A stretch of DNA of 17,142 nt. It comes from Lachnospiraceae bacterium. GTDB lineage: Bacteria; Bacillota_A; Clostridia; Lachnospirales; Lachnospiraceae. The stretch lies in assembly GCA_024699595.1 (NCBI GenBank), contig JAILPG010000192.1:1-17142 (forward strand), given 5' to 3'. Positions 8,663 through 15,444 of the stretch are shown piece after piece (position 1 is the stretch's first letter; every line of letters begins with the position of its first letter). The notes beneath the pieces are model-generated. The model saw only the letters and a list, made by a program, of their open reading frames with translations, had not been told where the DNA came from and made no database searches. The position numbers and the translations under genes are program-made.

Positions 8663-9880
8663 CTATTTCCTCTCACTGTTTCTGCCCTTGTGGTATTCGT
8701 TTACAAGCGGACGGAATCCCAGAGCCTTTATATCCTCATAGGAGACCCTGTAATTGCCCTTATAGTGTCTGCCCCTGTACAGATACCTGACATACTTGAC
8801 GAGGTATTCATCGATCTCATGAAAACCCGCATCGGTATTCACGACGGGGAAGAACCATCTTGACCAGGAAAAATCCCCGGTCTCATTCACATCATAAAAC
8901 TTGTTGTTAAAGGAACGGATCATCACAAAGGCGGTCTGTTCAAATGATGCCTGCTTTCTAAGCCTCCATCTGTACAAGGCATGAGCCTTGCGCCTTATTT
9001 TTGCCCGGATCTTTCTTCTGGTGTTATCAGAAAGGTCGATGATCCCTTTGTCATATTTAAACCCGAGAAATTCAAGCGCCTTTCCGGGCTCTACTACCTT
9101 AGTCTTTTCCCCGTTTAAGCTAAGCCCTTCATCATGAACGCGCTCATTAAGCTCATCTCTTAATCCTTCGATACTGTCCCTGTCATCTGCAAACATCAGG
9201 ATATCATCCGCATACCTGAAGTAGTGGATATCCTTCTTTGTAAAATACTCATCAAGATCCGAAAGATACAGATTTGCAAGGAAAGGTGCGAGCGGCGTGC
9301 CTGCCATTGCACCTCGGTTTGCACATATCACCTCTTTGCTTTCGGGATCGATCGAAAGATCCGTGCTTAAATAGTCCGTAAGTGCTTTTTTTAACATTAC
9401 ATCATCCGTGAAGGCATCAAGCTTTTCGCACAGGCGCTTCCTTGGAATGGAATTGAAAAAATCATGAATGTCCGCCTTTAAGCAGTATTTTTTTCCTATC
9501 CCCTTTATCGAAAGGATCTCCCGTACCGCTGTCTTTGCGTTTTTTCCTCTTATGAATGAATAGCACGCATCCGAAAAATCTTCATCATATACGTGAAGCA
9601 GAAATGCAAGATGCTTAAGTATCCATACCTCGTCTTCCGTATATCTGTACACGGTCCTCTTCTTATCCGATCCGCCCTTTGAGATAAGCGTTCTTTTGGG
9701 TATGCTGAACTCATACACGCCCTTTAAAAGAGCTTCGGAAACAGGCAGATATCTTTTTTCATCGATATAGCACCGAAGCTTACTTTCCTGATCCCGGGAC
9801 AGGCTTTTCGATCCCGTGCGGTAGTTATAAAAATCTTCCCATTTCTGAGCACTAAGCAGATCTTTAAGTATCGTTTCCAT
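8663..9880 (-). CDS. Reverse transcriptase of an unassigned (DRT/UG-like) class, partnered with an upstream structured RNA
   Basis: 405 aa, intact polymerase. Visible RT motifs in order: the palm motif with D137 in KADIHDFFNSIP (residues 135-146), AMAGTPLAPFLANLYLSDLD (191-210) as the motif-4 region, FRYADDILMF with catalytic Y223-A-D225-D226, LNGEKTKVV (255-263), and LEFLGFKYDKG (269-279). A basic thumb-like helix follows (NTRRKIRAKIRRKA, 286-299), then a roughly 100-residue C-terminal region with WSRWFFPVV and several aromatics. There is no endonuclease, protease or fused effector domain. Retron hallmarks (NAxxH, VTG) and the DGR SQ motif are absent, so I place it among unassigned or DRT-like bacterial RTs. 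The ATG at 9880 is the only sensible start but has no Shine-Dalgarno and lies 5 nt after a terminator T-tract. It is the first gene of a transporter operon. Confidence 0.9.
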   Translation of the reverse strand: METILKDLLSAQKWEDFYNYRTGSKSLSRDQESKLRCYIDEKRYLPVSEALLKGVYEFSIPKRTLISKGGSDKKRTVYRYTEDEVWILKHLAFLLHVYDEDFSDACYSFIRGKNAKTAVREILSIKGIGKKYCLKADIHDFFNSIPRKRLCEKLDAFTDDVMLKKALTDYLSTDLSIDPESKEVICANRGAMAGTPLAPFLANLYLSDLDEYFTKKDIHYFRYADDILMFADDRDSIEGLRDELNERVHDEGLSLNGEKTKVVEPGKALEFLGFKYDKGIIDLSDNTRRKIRAKIRRKAHALYRWRLRKQASFEQTAFVMIRSFNNKFYDVNETGDFSWSRWFFPVVNTDAGFHEIDEYLVKYVRYLYRGRHYKGNYRVSYEDIKALGFRPLVNEYHKGRNSERK

Positions 9881-9885
9881 CTTTT

Positions 9886-9914
9886 AAAAAAGGGGATCAT
9901 TATTCAGATCCCCT
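9886..9914 (-). terminator. Intrinsic terminator between the small RNA and the RT start codon
   Basis: Minus strand: AGGGGATC (9914-9907), 8-nt loop, GATCCCCT (9898-9891), giving a T6 run at 9891-9886. It is a textbook Rho-independent terminator. The RT start codon is only 5 nt further on, so RT expression from the upstream promoter needs read-through or antitermination. Confidence 0.88.
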
Positions 9915-10042
9915 GACATGAGAGACAATGGTTTGAAACCATGGAATGGTTGACAGGGCTGAACGGATACCGGATGTCTGCAAATCTGTATAAAGGAATC
10001 CGCTTTACCCTCCGCAGACGTGTATCATACACATTCTCTCAT
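9886..10042 (-). ncRNA. Candidate structured small RNA (about 157 nt) upstream of the reverse transcriptase
   Basis: Read on the minus strand, the RNA begins near 10042-10040 and ends at the T6 tract at 9886. ATGAGAGA (10042-10035) pairs perfectly with TCTCTCAT (9925-9918), closing a domain of about 125 nt. Inside are GTGTA/TACAC (10032-10020, 3-nt loop), GTCTGC/GCAGAC (10019-10014 with 9981-9976) enclosing TAAAG/CTTTA, and two mutually exclusive hairpins in 9928-9951. A promoter precedes it at the right distance and an intrinsic terminator follows, so it has the full layout of an independent RNA gene. By analogy with retrons and DRT systems it could be template, primer or cofactor of the RT. 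The retron AGC branch context is not seen after the first helix strand. The alternative is a regulatory leader of the operon. Confidence 0.7.
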
Positions 10043-10046
10043 CTTA

Positions 10047-10075
10047 ATTATAATAATAAATAAAGCAAATGTCGA
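10047..10075 (-). promoter_or_regulatory. Sigma-A promoter of the small RNA / RT operon
   Basis: Minus strand: TCGACA (10075-10070), a 17-bp spacer and a perfect TATAAT (10052-10047). The predicted start is about 10042-10040, exactly where the closing-helix strand ATGAGAGA begins. The 20 bp around it are very AT-rich. Confidence 0.8.
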
Positions 10076-10101
10076 TTATGGATTGATATGCGCATATACA
10101 C

Positions 10102-10138
10102 AAAAAAAGAGCACAGACCGACCCTCGTCTGTACTCTT
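10102..10138 (-). terminator. Intrinsic terminator upstream of the small RNA
   Basis: Minus strand: AAGAG, one mismatch, ACAGAC, loop, GTCTGT, mismatch, CTCTT, followed by T7 (10108-10102). It ends whatever is transcribed from about 10140-10300 and insulates the RT promoter from upstream transcription. Confidence 0.8.
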
Positions 10139-10164
10139 GTCTTTCTTATCAGTTAAAACTCTGC

Positions 10165-10245
10165 TCAGTCTTTAAAAAGGCTGACCACAATGGAGATGAT
10201 GTTCCAGATGGAACCCCAGATCTGCCATAACAGCAGCAGAAGCAA
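10165..10245 (-). CDS. Possible tiny Trp-rich hydrophobic peptide or gene remnant (26 aa)
   Basis: One minus-strand frame reads LLLLLLWQIWGSIWNIISIV followed by VSLFKD and a stop, 27 bp ahead of a strong terminator. A TTG at 10245 is the only possible start; no Shine-Dalgarno is seen and a stop codon lies five codons upstream. The hydrophobic run with three Trp looks like a membrane-active small peptide or the last helix of a lost membrane protein. The terminator supports a transcribed unit here. I do not recognise a family and this may be chance. Confidence 0.22.
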   Translation of the reverse strand: MLLLLLWQIWGSIWNIISIVVSLFKD

Positions 10246-10382
10246 TGCAGGATATCGCTAGCGTAAAGTTTTACTTGGAAAAATAAATAAACAAATATAA
10301 AGAACACCTCTTCTGTGATAAAGTATTAATCGCCAAAAAAATACAAACAGAAAGATATCCGGATGGCAAAGAACGGGATTTT

Positions 10383-10391
10383 TGGTAAAAT
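10383..10391 (+). promoter_or_regulatory. Putative extended -10 promoter of the NlpC/P60-like gene
   Basis: TGG followed by TAAAAT (10386-10391) gives an extended -10; ATGGCA at 10363-10368 is a weak -35 at 17 bp. GAGG (10406-10409) is the likely ribosome binding site, 9 bp before the ATG. Confidence 0.45.
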
Positions 10392-10418
10392 GATTAAAGA
10401 AGTGTGAGGCAGTAAATT

Positions 10419-11591
10419 ATGAATCCGTTAAATAAGATAAAAGCAATGGCTAAGATATGCAGCATGATCCTGGCTTCAGGATGTTCGGGCTATGGACAGA
10501 ATCCCATAAAAGAAGCGGTCTATCTCGGAGTGAAGGATTACGGTCTTGAGAGTACGAACAAGGATAATAAGAATGATTTTTTATACCGTTTTGAAACAGA
10601 CGGCGAAGAATACGTATACAGGCTTTCAAACGGTGTTATGGACTCTGAGGGAAAATATGACTATCCGCTTCAGAATGCACTTAAGGAAGGATACCGCTAC
10701 TGTATTGCCGTAAAAGACGGAACCGTCACCGGGGTATCGGAGATAAAGGAAAGTGTGAGGAAATATACCCCTCCGGTATCGGGGATTCCCGGTAAGAGGA
10801 CACTGTCTAATTTCCTAAAAACAGCACTGATGCCCGCCGGTACGGCACTCTATATCTACGGAGGCGGATGGGACTGGCAGGATGAGGGCTCATCCATACA
10901 GGCAAGGACCCTGGGAGTGTCATCTGACTGGATCCGTTTTTTCGATGAACACGGTGCCGATTATACCTATAAAAATACGGATCCCAAAAAGAGCTATTAT
11001 CCATTCGGCGGCTATAATGAGTATTATTTTGCGGGGCTTGACTGCTCAGGATACGTGGGATGGGCTGTGTATAATACCCTTCAGAGTCAGAGCGGAAAAG
11101 AAGGATATGTGCTCAGCTCTACCAAAATGGCAAAGAGTTTTTCCGGGGACGGTCTCGGCGAATGGACGCAAAGCATAAAGGCTTCCGGGAAAAGCGGATA
11201 CGATCTGAGACCCGGTGATATAGTAAGCATCAGCGGTCATGTATGGATATCTCTCGGAACCTGTGATGACGGAAGCATTGTCGTACTGCACTCGACTCCC
11301 TCAGACAGCAGGAGCGGTAAGCCCGGAGGCGGTGTCCAGATAAGCGCTGTCGGATACGGTAAAAGCTGTGAGGCGTACGTCCTTGCTGACCGTTATATGT
11401 CACAGTATTATCCCGACTGGTATGAGAGATACCCGGTATATCTCTGTGATCCGGGCAGGTATCTTTCATTTGAGGGTGAATATGCAGGAAGGTTTCGCTG
11501 GTATACGGACGGAACAAACGGGAGCCTTACCGATCCCGAAGGAATAAGTGATAAGACTCCCGCTGAAGTATTAAGTATTCTGTTTAACTGA
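10419..11591 (+). CDS. Secreted NlpC/P60-like cysteine peptidase
   Basis: 390 aa. The N-terminus has a hydrophobic stretch ending in ASGCSG at about residues 20-25, suggesting a lipoprotein-like signal, although the lipobox lacks the usual aliphatic residue at -3. A roughly 100-residue N-terminal region precedes the catalytic half. The peptidase signature is LDCSGYVGWAVY with C209 as nucleophile and GHVWISLG with H274 as general base, in the order and spacing of NlpC/P60 folds. The expected role is cleavage of peptide cross-links in peptidoglycan outside the cell. A segment of about 60 residues before the Cys (AGTALYIYGGGWDW onward) matches the usual pre-Cys substrate-binding strand. It is convergent with the transglutaminase-like gene, with 15 bp between stops. 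The exact substrate is unknown. Confidence 0.8.
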   Translation: MNPLNKIKAMAKICSMILASGCSGYGQNPIKEAVYLGVKDYGLESTNKDNKNDFLYRFETDGEEYVYRLSNGVMDSEGKYDYPLQNALKEGYRYCIAVKDGTVTGVSEIKESVRKYTPPVSGIPGKRTLSNFLKTALMPAGTALYIYGGGWDWQDEGSSIQARTLGVSSDWIRFFDEHGADYTYKNTDPKKSYYPFGGYNEYYFAGLDCSGYVGWAVYNTLQSQSGKEGYVLSSTKMAKSFSGDGLGEWTQSIKASGKSGYDLRPGDIVSISGHVWISLGTCDDGSIVVLHSTPSDSRSGKPGGGVQISAVGYGKSCEAYVLADRYMSQYYPDWYERYPVYLCDPGRYLSFEGEYAGRFRWYTDGTNGSLTDPEGISDKTPAEVLSILFN

Positions 11592-11606
11592 TCACTTAGG
11601 ATCATT

Positions 11607-12878
11607 TCATTTGGGATTACTGCCTCCCGTTGCCGTGGAGGGTGTTGTCAGAGACTGATGGAGGCTGCTCATGGAGCTTTCGCAATATCCGTAATCTCTT
11701 CGGAAAGAGACTCCCGTGCCGCAGTAAACCCATTTTTCGCGGTCTGTATCTTCCTCTGTACAACGGTATTTAAGCAGTCCGGTGACATCTATCGCTACCC
11801 AGTGCCCTCCGAGCCATACGGCATTTACGGCATGAGAATCATTCTCCACGCTCGTGCACGGGATCCCGTGATGGCGGCACATGATCGTCAAGACATTTGC
11901 AAAGTCCCAGCATTGCCCGACATGGTTATAATACATCCACAGGTTGTCATCGCTCCAGTCCTGTTTGAGGGTTGCACGTGATTTATTGTCGTTGGTATAT
12001 ACGCGCCAGTCATCATATGCGTAGTTCTTTATCAGATAGTCCACAAATGCAAAGACCTTAAGCTCATCAGACCAGTCATCTTTTTTTACTATCGTGTCGC
12101 TTAATTCGCACCACTCGTCTACATGAACGCAATATCCATTATTGCCGCTTGTCGGATAGGTGAGAGGATATTTTTTGCTTCCGACATACATGTTTACACA
12201 TTTTTCAGGATCCAGATCTCCGATCAGGCTGTTCCAGTGTTCTGTGTTCACACCCGGGTCGTGCCTGCAGCAGAGGACCTTTTCACCGTCGAAGTATAAA
12301 TTCATTACGGCATACTGCTCATTCGGAAATGTAACGGTTAAGATATAGAGGCCGTTTTTATTCTTAAGTCCCATCTTCTTCGGGAGCTTTTCAAGATCGA
12401 TCTCCACAGACTGTCCGGGCTTTAGTTCCCCCAGACTGTATTCGATACCGTCCTTTGGATCATTTTCATGATTTATGGGGACATAGAACGTATACTGTGC
12501 ACCGTACTCGTTTCTGTTATAGCGTTTGATCGTAAGCTCTCCGGTCTTAAACGGCTTTTTATCGGATGCATTGCAGTAGAGGGTTGCAGTGGCCTTCTTC
12601 CCTTCCGTTTGTACCTTAAGCCCCGCGAAGCCTTCAAAATCGATGTATTCACCCTTTATATTGGTGGTGCCGCAGGCCCTGCTTTCACTGATACCGTAGA
12701 TCAGATTTCCGATATCGAGATCAACGGTCTGTTCGCCGAATTTCCCACAGTCATCAGCGCTTTTTTCGGCTGCACTTATCTGCTTCCGGAAAGGAAATGC
12801 AAAAAGGCATAAAACGGCCAGAAAGATAAGTATTATTTTTTTCCCAAGAGCCGGTCTGCGTATACATGTTCTGTTCAT
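11607..12878 (-). CDS. Secreted transglutaminase-like protein
   Basis: 423 aa. A basic, hydrophobic N-terminus (about residues 12-32) gives a signal peptide. The C-terminal half carries a transglutaminase-core triad: C323 in HVGQCWDFA, H349 in DSHAVNAVW and D364 in WVAIDVTGL, with the expected spacing. The N-terminal half (about 40-240) is probably a beta-rich domain. Bacterial members of this superfamily are mostly surface proteases or amidases rather than cross-linkers, so the activity should not be assumed. The start is supported by GGAG 8 bp upstream. It lies downstream of the DUF6273-like surface protein gene on the same strand, with a hairpin between them. Confidence 0.82.
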   Translation of the reverse strand: MNRTCIRRPALGKKIILIFLAVLCLFAFPFRKQISAAEKSADDCGKFGEQTVDLDIGNLIYGISESRACGTTNIKGEYIDFEGFAGLKVQTEGKKATATLYCNASDKKPFKTGELTIKRYNRNEYGAQYTFYVPINHENDPKDGIEYSLGELKPGQSVEIDLEKLPKKMGLKNKNGLYILTVTFPNEQYAVMNLYFDGEKVLCCRHDPGVNTEHWNSLIGDLDPEKCVNMYVGSKKYPLTYPTSGNNGYCVHVDEWCELSDTIVKKDDWSDELKVFAFVDYLIKNYAYDDWRVYTNDNKSRATLKQDWSDDNLWMYYNHVGQCWDFANVLTIMCRHHGIPCTSVENDSHAVNAVWLGGHWVAIDVTGLLKYRCTEEDTDREKWVYCGTGVSFRRDYGYCESSMSSLHQSLTTPSTATGGSNPK

Positions 12879-12924
12879 GATAATGACTCCATCTTTAAAT
12901 TTGCTCTTTTTTTGTACATTTTAA

Positions 12925-12954
12925 ACCCGGCCTGAGCATAAGCCCGGACCGGGT
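12925..12954 (-). terminator. Stem-loop after the DUF6273-like gene
   Basis: ACCCGGTC/GGCCGGGT (8 bp, one G-T pair) with a 14-nt loop, followed on the minus strand by TTTAAAATGT. The T-tract is short, so termination may be partial and allow read-through into the transglutaminase-like gene. Confidence 0.5.
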
Positions 12955-12976
12955 AAAAGCTTTGCCGGTATACGTA

Positions 12977-15172
12977 CTATGAATCGACTTCCAGGATCTC
13001 ACCGCGAAGCTCGGCAAATCCTACATCATGTGAGTCGGCGTTGCAGCTCCAGGTATCGGGATCAGAGTCAATGACCTCATATTCGCCGGGCTCGAGGATA
13101 ATGTCCGTATACGCGATCCAGTTGGCATCAGCAACGTTATACATTCCGTCAGTACCTACGGTCTGCCACTCGGCGACCGTTCTGCCGTCTTTTTTTATCG
13201 CTATCGTTCCGGGCTTTGCACCGATTGCATCATTCCAGTGATAGGTCATGACCGAGTATACACGCCAGGCTGTTTCTTTATCGATCGTAAAAGTCGTGGA
13301 CTTTGAGGGACCGTTGTTTACACCTTTGGTGTTAAAGCAAGTCCACAGTACCGGATAGTCCGTAAGCTCATGGACTTCGCCGTCAAAGTCGCCTTTTTTC
13401 TCTTCTTTTTTGTTGTCTTTGTCGTCCTTTTTATCGTCTTTCTTATCGTCTTTTTTATCTTCTCCTGAGACTGCGGAAGCTCCGTCTTTTCTGACCATGC
13501 AGATCAAAACTGACTCTCCCGAAGTATAGGTGAGCTTTCCGACAGCATAGAATCTGTCATCCAGGCGGAAGAGCCTTGATACTTCTATCCGGACCGATCC
13601 GTCAAAAATCACAGGCTCATCCTTGATGCTTACTGAAGGATCTGCGTCTGCTTCAAATGTTTCGTCTACATCCTCAACGGATATCTCGCCGGTATCGGCA
13701 TAAAAGACTTCGTATGATTCAATGCTCAGGCTGTATTCTGATCCGCTTCCTGAAATGTCGGCCGTGATATGCTGTGAGAGCATCGGATACCATGCCTCAT
13801 TCGAATCGGGTTTTACAAATTCGTTGGCAGGGTTATTTAGATCCGTCTGGGTATAGATAAGCCATTTGCCGGGCAGCGTATCCACTGAGTCGACTTCTTC
13901 GAGCTGTTCGATCACAACTTCATCGAAATCCTCTGCCTCGAAGTGATTTAAGAACCATTCGGCGGACAAATACAGCATTCCTTCGCTGTAATTTGTGTTC
14001 TTTGCCTTTGTTTCAGGCTGCACCTGATCATCGCTGTCGTCCGGTTCCGGATCAGCTTCTACCGAATCCAGCCTGTAGCCATCGGCCGTGACCGTAATCG
14101 TTCCTTCAAGGATATAATCCTCAGAAGCGGTCTCGCTTTCAAGATTGATCCACAGTGAAGGACGGACTCCGACACCGGGCACGTCCTTATCGATGATATC
14201 TCCTCTTCCGTCCTGATCAACGATCCCCGCAAGAGTATCGTCGTAGCTTGAACGGCTCCACCAGCAGACGTAAGTATCCTGTGAGTCTGCTGCATCGAAG
14301 GAACCAGAGACCATTGCATAACGGGTCGCGCGTGATCTTCTTGCATAATCATCATCGGTGTCTTCCCAACTGTTATCCTTACTGGGCGTGAATCCGAATT
14401 CCTCTGACTCTGCTCCGAAAAGCTGTGTACCTGACAGCAGGATGACATCATTTGCTGCGCTAACGTCCTTTTCATATACCTCAAAGTCTCCGTCTGAGGC
14501 TTCGGCCTCAACGATCGCTATGTCATTCCAGTATTCGCTGTCTGTAAAGGCAGATTTGAGAAATTCTCCGTTAAGCCATGCATTAACGGATGAATCGCCC
14601 CAGAGTGCTGTGCCGTCCTCATCAAAGGGAAGGAAGTAAAGAGCCTTGTCAGCAAGCAGAAGCGCACAGTCGGGTTTGCTGTCGGTATATTGTATCGAGT
14701 GGATGCCGAGCACTCTCCATCTGATCGGCTCATACAGGAAATAACGCCATCCGTTCTCGGAGTAGTCCGAAGCATCAGCCATACGTCTGTAACGGCTGTC
14801 CTCTATGGTTGTATCGCCTTCATCATCGTATTTTGCTTTTTCAAGCTTTTCGTACAGCTCATCATCAACTATCACGTCAGAGGAGGCATACAGATACCAG
14901 TCTGCCGTGCCGACCTCCTTACGGATCTGATCCTCTGTAACTATCTCGGACTGCGGAAATACTCCGAACAATACCGATTCATAGGTGACCCCCTCAGGAT
15001 CCTCCGAAGGAGCATCAAGCATCTGCTCCGTTTCTTCGGATGCCTTTTTATCCGCATCCTGTTCGGTATCTGCCCATACGTCCTTAGTAAACGATCCTGT
15101 TCCCGCAAGCATAACAATGGATGCAAGCAGGACCGCAAACAGACTTCTTAACTTTCGTGACTGTGTTTTCAT
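12977..15172 (-). CDS. Large secreted surface protein with a DUF6273-like domain
   Basis: 731 aa with a clear signal peptide (residues 1-34, cleavage after VWA). Residues of about 55-350 resemble DUF6273: PIRWRVLGI, then SVNAWLNGEFLKSAF, and closing with GVGVRPSLWINL, a pattern common in clostridial surface proteins and suggestive of a lectin-like fold. A middle region (about 390-565) is unassigned. Residues of about 569-594 are a Lys/Asp/Glu repeat linker built on KKDD. The last 135 residues form a separate domain, probably a beta-sandwich (WTCFNTKGVNN to DVGFAELRGEI). GGAGAGGG about 7 bp before the ATG fixes the start. There is no LPXTG motif or obvious anchor. It is probably a cell-surface or matrix protein; function unknown. 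Confidence 0.78.
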   Translation of the reverse strand: MKTQSRKLRSLFAVLLASIVMLAGTGSFTKDVWADTEQDADKKASEETEQMLDAPSEDPEGVTYESVLFGVFPQSEIVTEDQIRKEVGTADWYLYASSDVIVDDELYEKLEKAKYDDEGDTTIEDSRYRRMADASDYSENGWRYFLYEPIRWRVLGIHSIQYTDSKPDCALLLADKALYFLPFDEDGTALWGDSSVNAWLNGEFLKSAFTDSEYWNDIAIVEAEASDGDFEVYEKDVSAANDVILLSGTQLFGAESEEFGFTPSKDNSWEDTDDDYARRSRATRYAMVSGSFDAADSQDTYVCWWSRSSYDDTLAGIVDQDGRGDIIDKDVPGVGVRPSLWINLESETASEDYILEGTITVTADGYRLDSVEADPEPDDSDDQVQPETKAKNTNYSEGMLYLSAEWFLNHFEAEDFDEVVIEQLEEVDSVDTLPGKWLIYTQTDLNNPANEFVKPDSNEAWYPMLSQHITADISGSGSEYSLSIESYEVFYADTGEISVEDVDETFEADADPSVSIKDEPVIFDGSVRIEVSRLFRLDDRFYAVGKLTYTSGESVLICMVRKDGASAVSGEDKKDDKKDDKKDDKDNKKEEKKGDFDGEVHELTDYPVLWTCFNTKGVNNGPSKSTTFTIDKETAWRVYSVMTYHWNDAIGAKPGTIAIKKDGRTVAEWQTVGTDGMYNVADANWIAYTDIILEPGEYEVIDSDPDTWSCNADSHDVGFAELRGEILEVDS

Positions 15173-15225
15173 AACCTTACCCTCTCCTTTCCGTAGCTTT
15201 ATTTAATTATTGCAGTGATCATGCC

Positions 15226-15306
15226 TTACTGCAGTTTGAACTTTCCTACTTCTGCCTCCAGGTCATTGGATATCTCGCTGCTTGAAAGTGCGTCTTCTTT
15301 AGTCAA
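15226..15306 (-). pseudogene. Possible C-terminal remnant of a methyl-accepting chemotaxis protein
   Basis: A minus-strand frame ends in TKEDALSSSEISNDLEAEVG then KFKLQ and a TAA at 15228-15226. A final amphipathic helix with a terminal KFKL after SSEI is the usual C-terminus of methyl-accepting chemotaxis receptors. The frame continues upstream without a start codon into the hairpin at 15379-15412, where the resemblance is lost, so only the tail survives. The match is short and made by eye. A 6-bp stem (TGCAGT/ACTGCA, 15211-15233) overlaps its stop codon. Confidence 0.4.
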
Positions 15307-15378
15307 ACCCAAACACCACTCTGAAAAATCAGAGATCAGGTTGATTTTATCATATTTTACGCCCCGTTGCCATAAACG

Positions 15379-15412
15379 CAGGATCCGGTCGGTAAATACC
15401 GGCCGGATCCTG
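15379..15412 (-). terminator. Long stem-loop after the repeat-containing surface protein gene
   Basis: CAGGATCCGG/CCGGATCCTG with an inner CGGT/ACCG and a 4-nt AAAT loop, about 15 bp with one T-G pair. It lies 32 bp past the stop of the minus-strand gene. The better T-tract (TATTTTTA) is on the plus-strand side, where no gene is seen; on the minus strand only GCGTTTAT follows. It is probably a terminator or 3' end stabiliser. Confidence 0.6.
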
Positions 15413-15444
15413 TATTTTTACAAAATCTTTTAGGTTTATTTTCA

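Noticed and set aside
8663..10042. Classic retron
   Set aside because: The layout (inverted repeat, hairpins, then RT) is similar, but the RT lacks NAxxH and VTG, the AGC branch-site context is not seen after the first repeat, no long msd hairpin is present, and a terminator separates RNA and RT. A divergent form remains possible.
9886..10042. Known riboswitch or T-box leader
   Set aside because: No T-box sequence or aptamer core that I recognise, and the first gene is an RT rather than a metabolic gene. An unknown attenuator is kept as an alternative in the findings.
8663..10140. Group II intron
   Set aside because: No maturase/endonuclease domain, no recognisable domain V, and the RT is packed into an operon without intron boundaries.
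13391..13465. T-rich repeat tract as a regulatory or CRISPR-like repeat
   Set aside because: It is simply the reverse complement of the Lys/Asp-rich linker codons in the surface protein.
14690..15151. 153-aa open frame antisense to the DUF6273-like gene
   Set aside because: It lies wholly inside a gene with a clear signal peptide and ribosome binding site; the antisense product resembles no family I know.
8663..15172. Diversity-generating retroelement with the DUF6273-like protein as target
   Set aside because: The RT has no SQ motif, no Avd-like gene is present, and I see no copy of the GVGVRPSLW-coding end near the RT that could serve as an adenine-variable template repeat.
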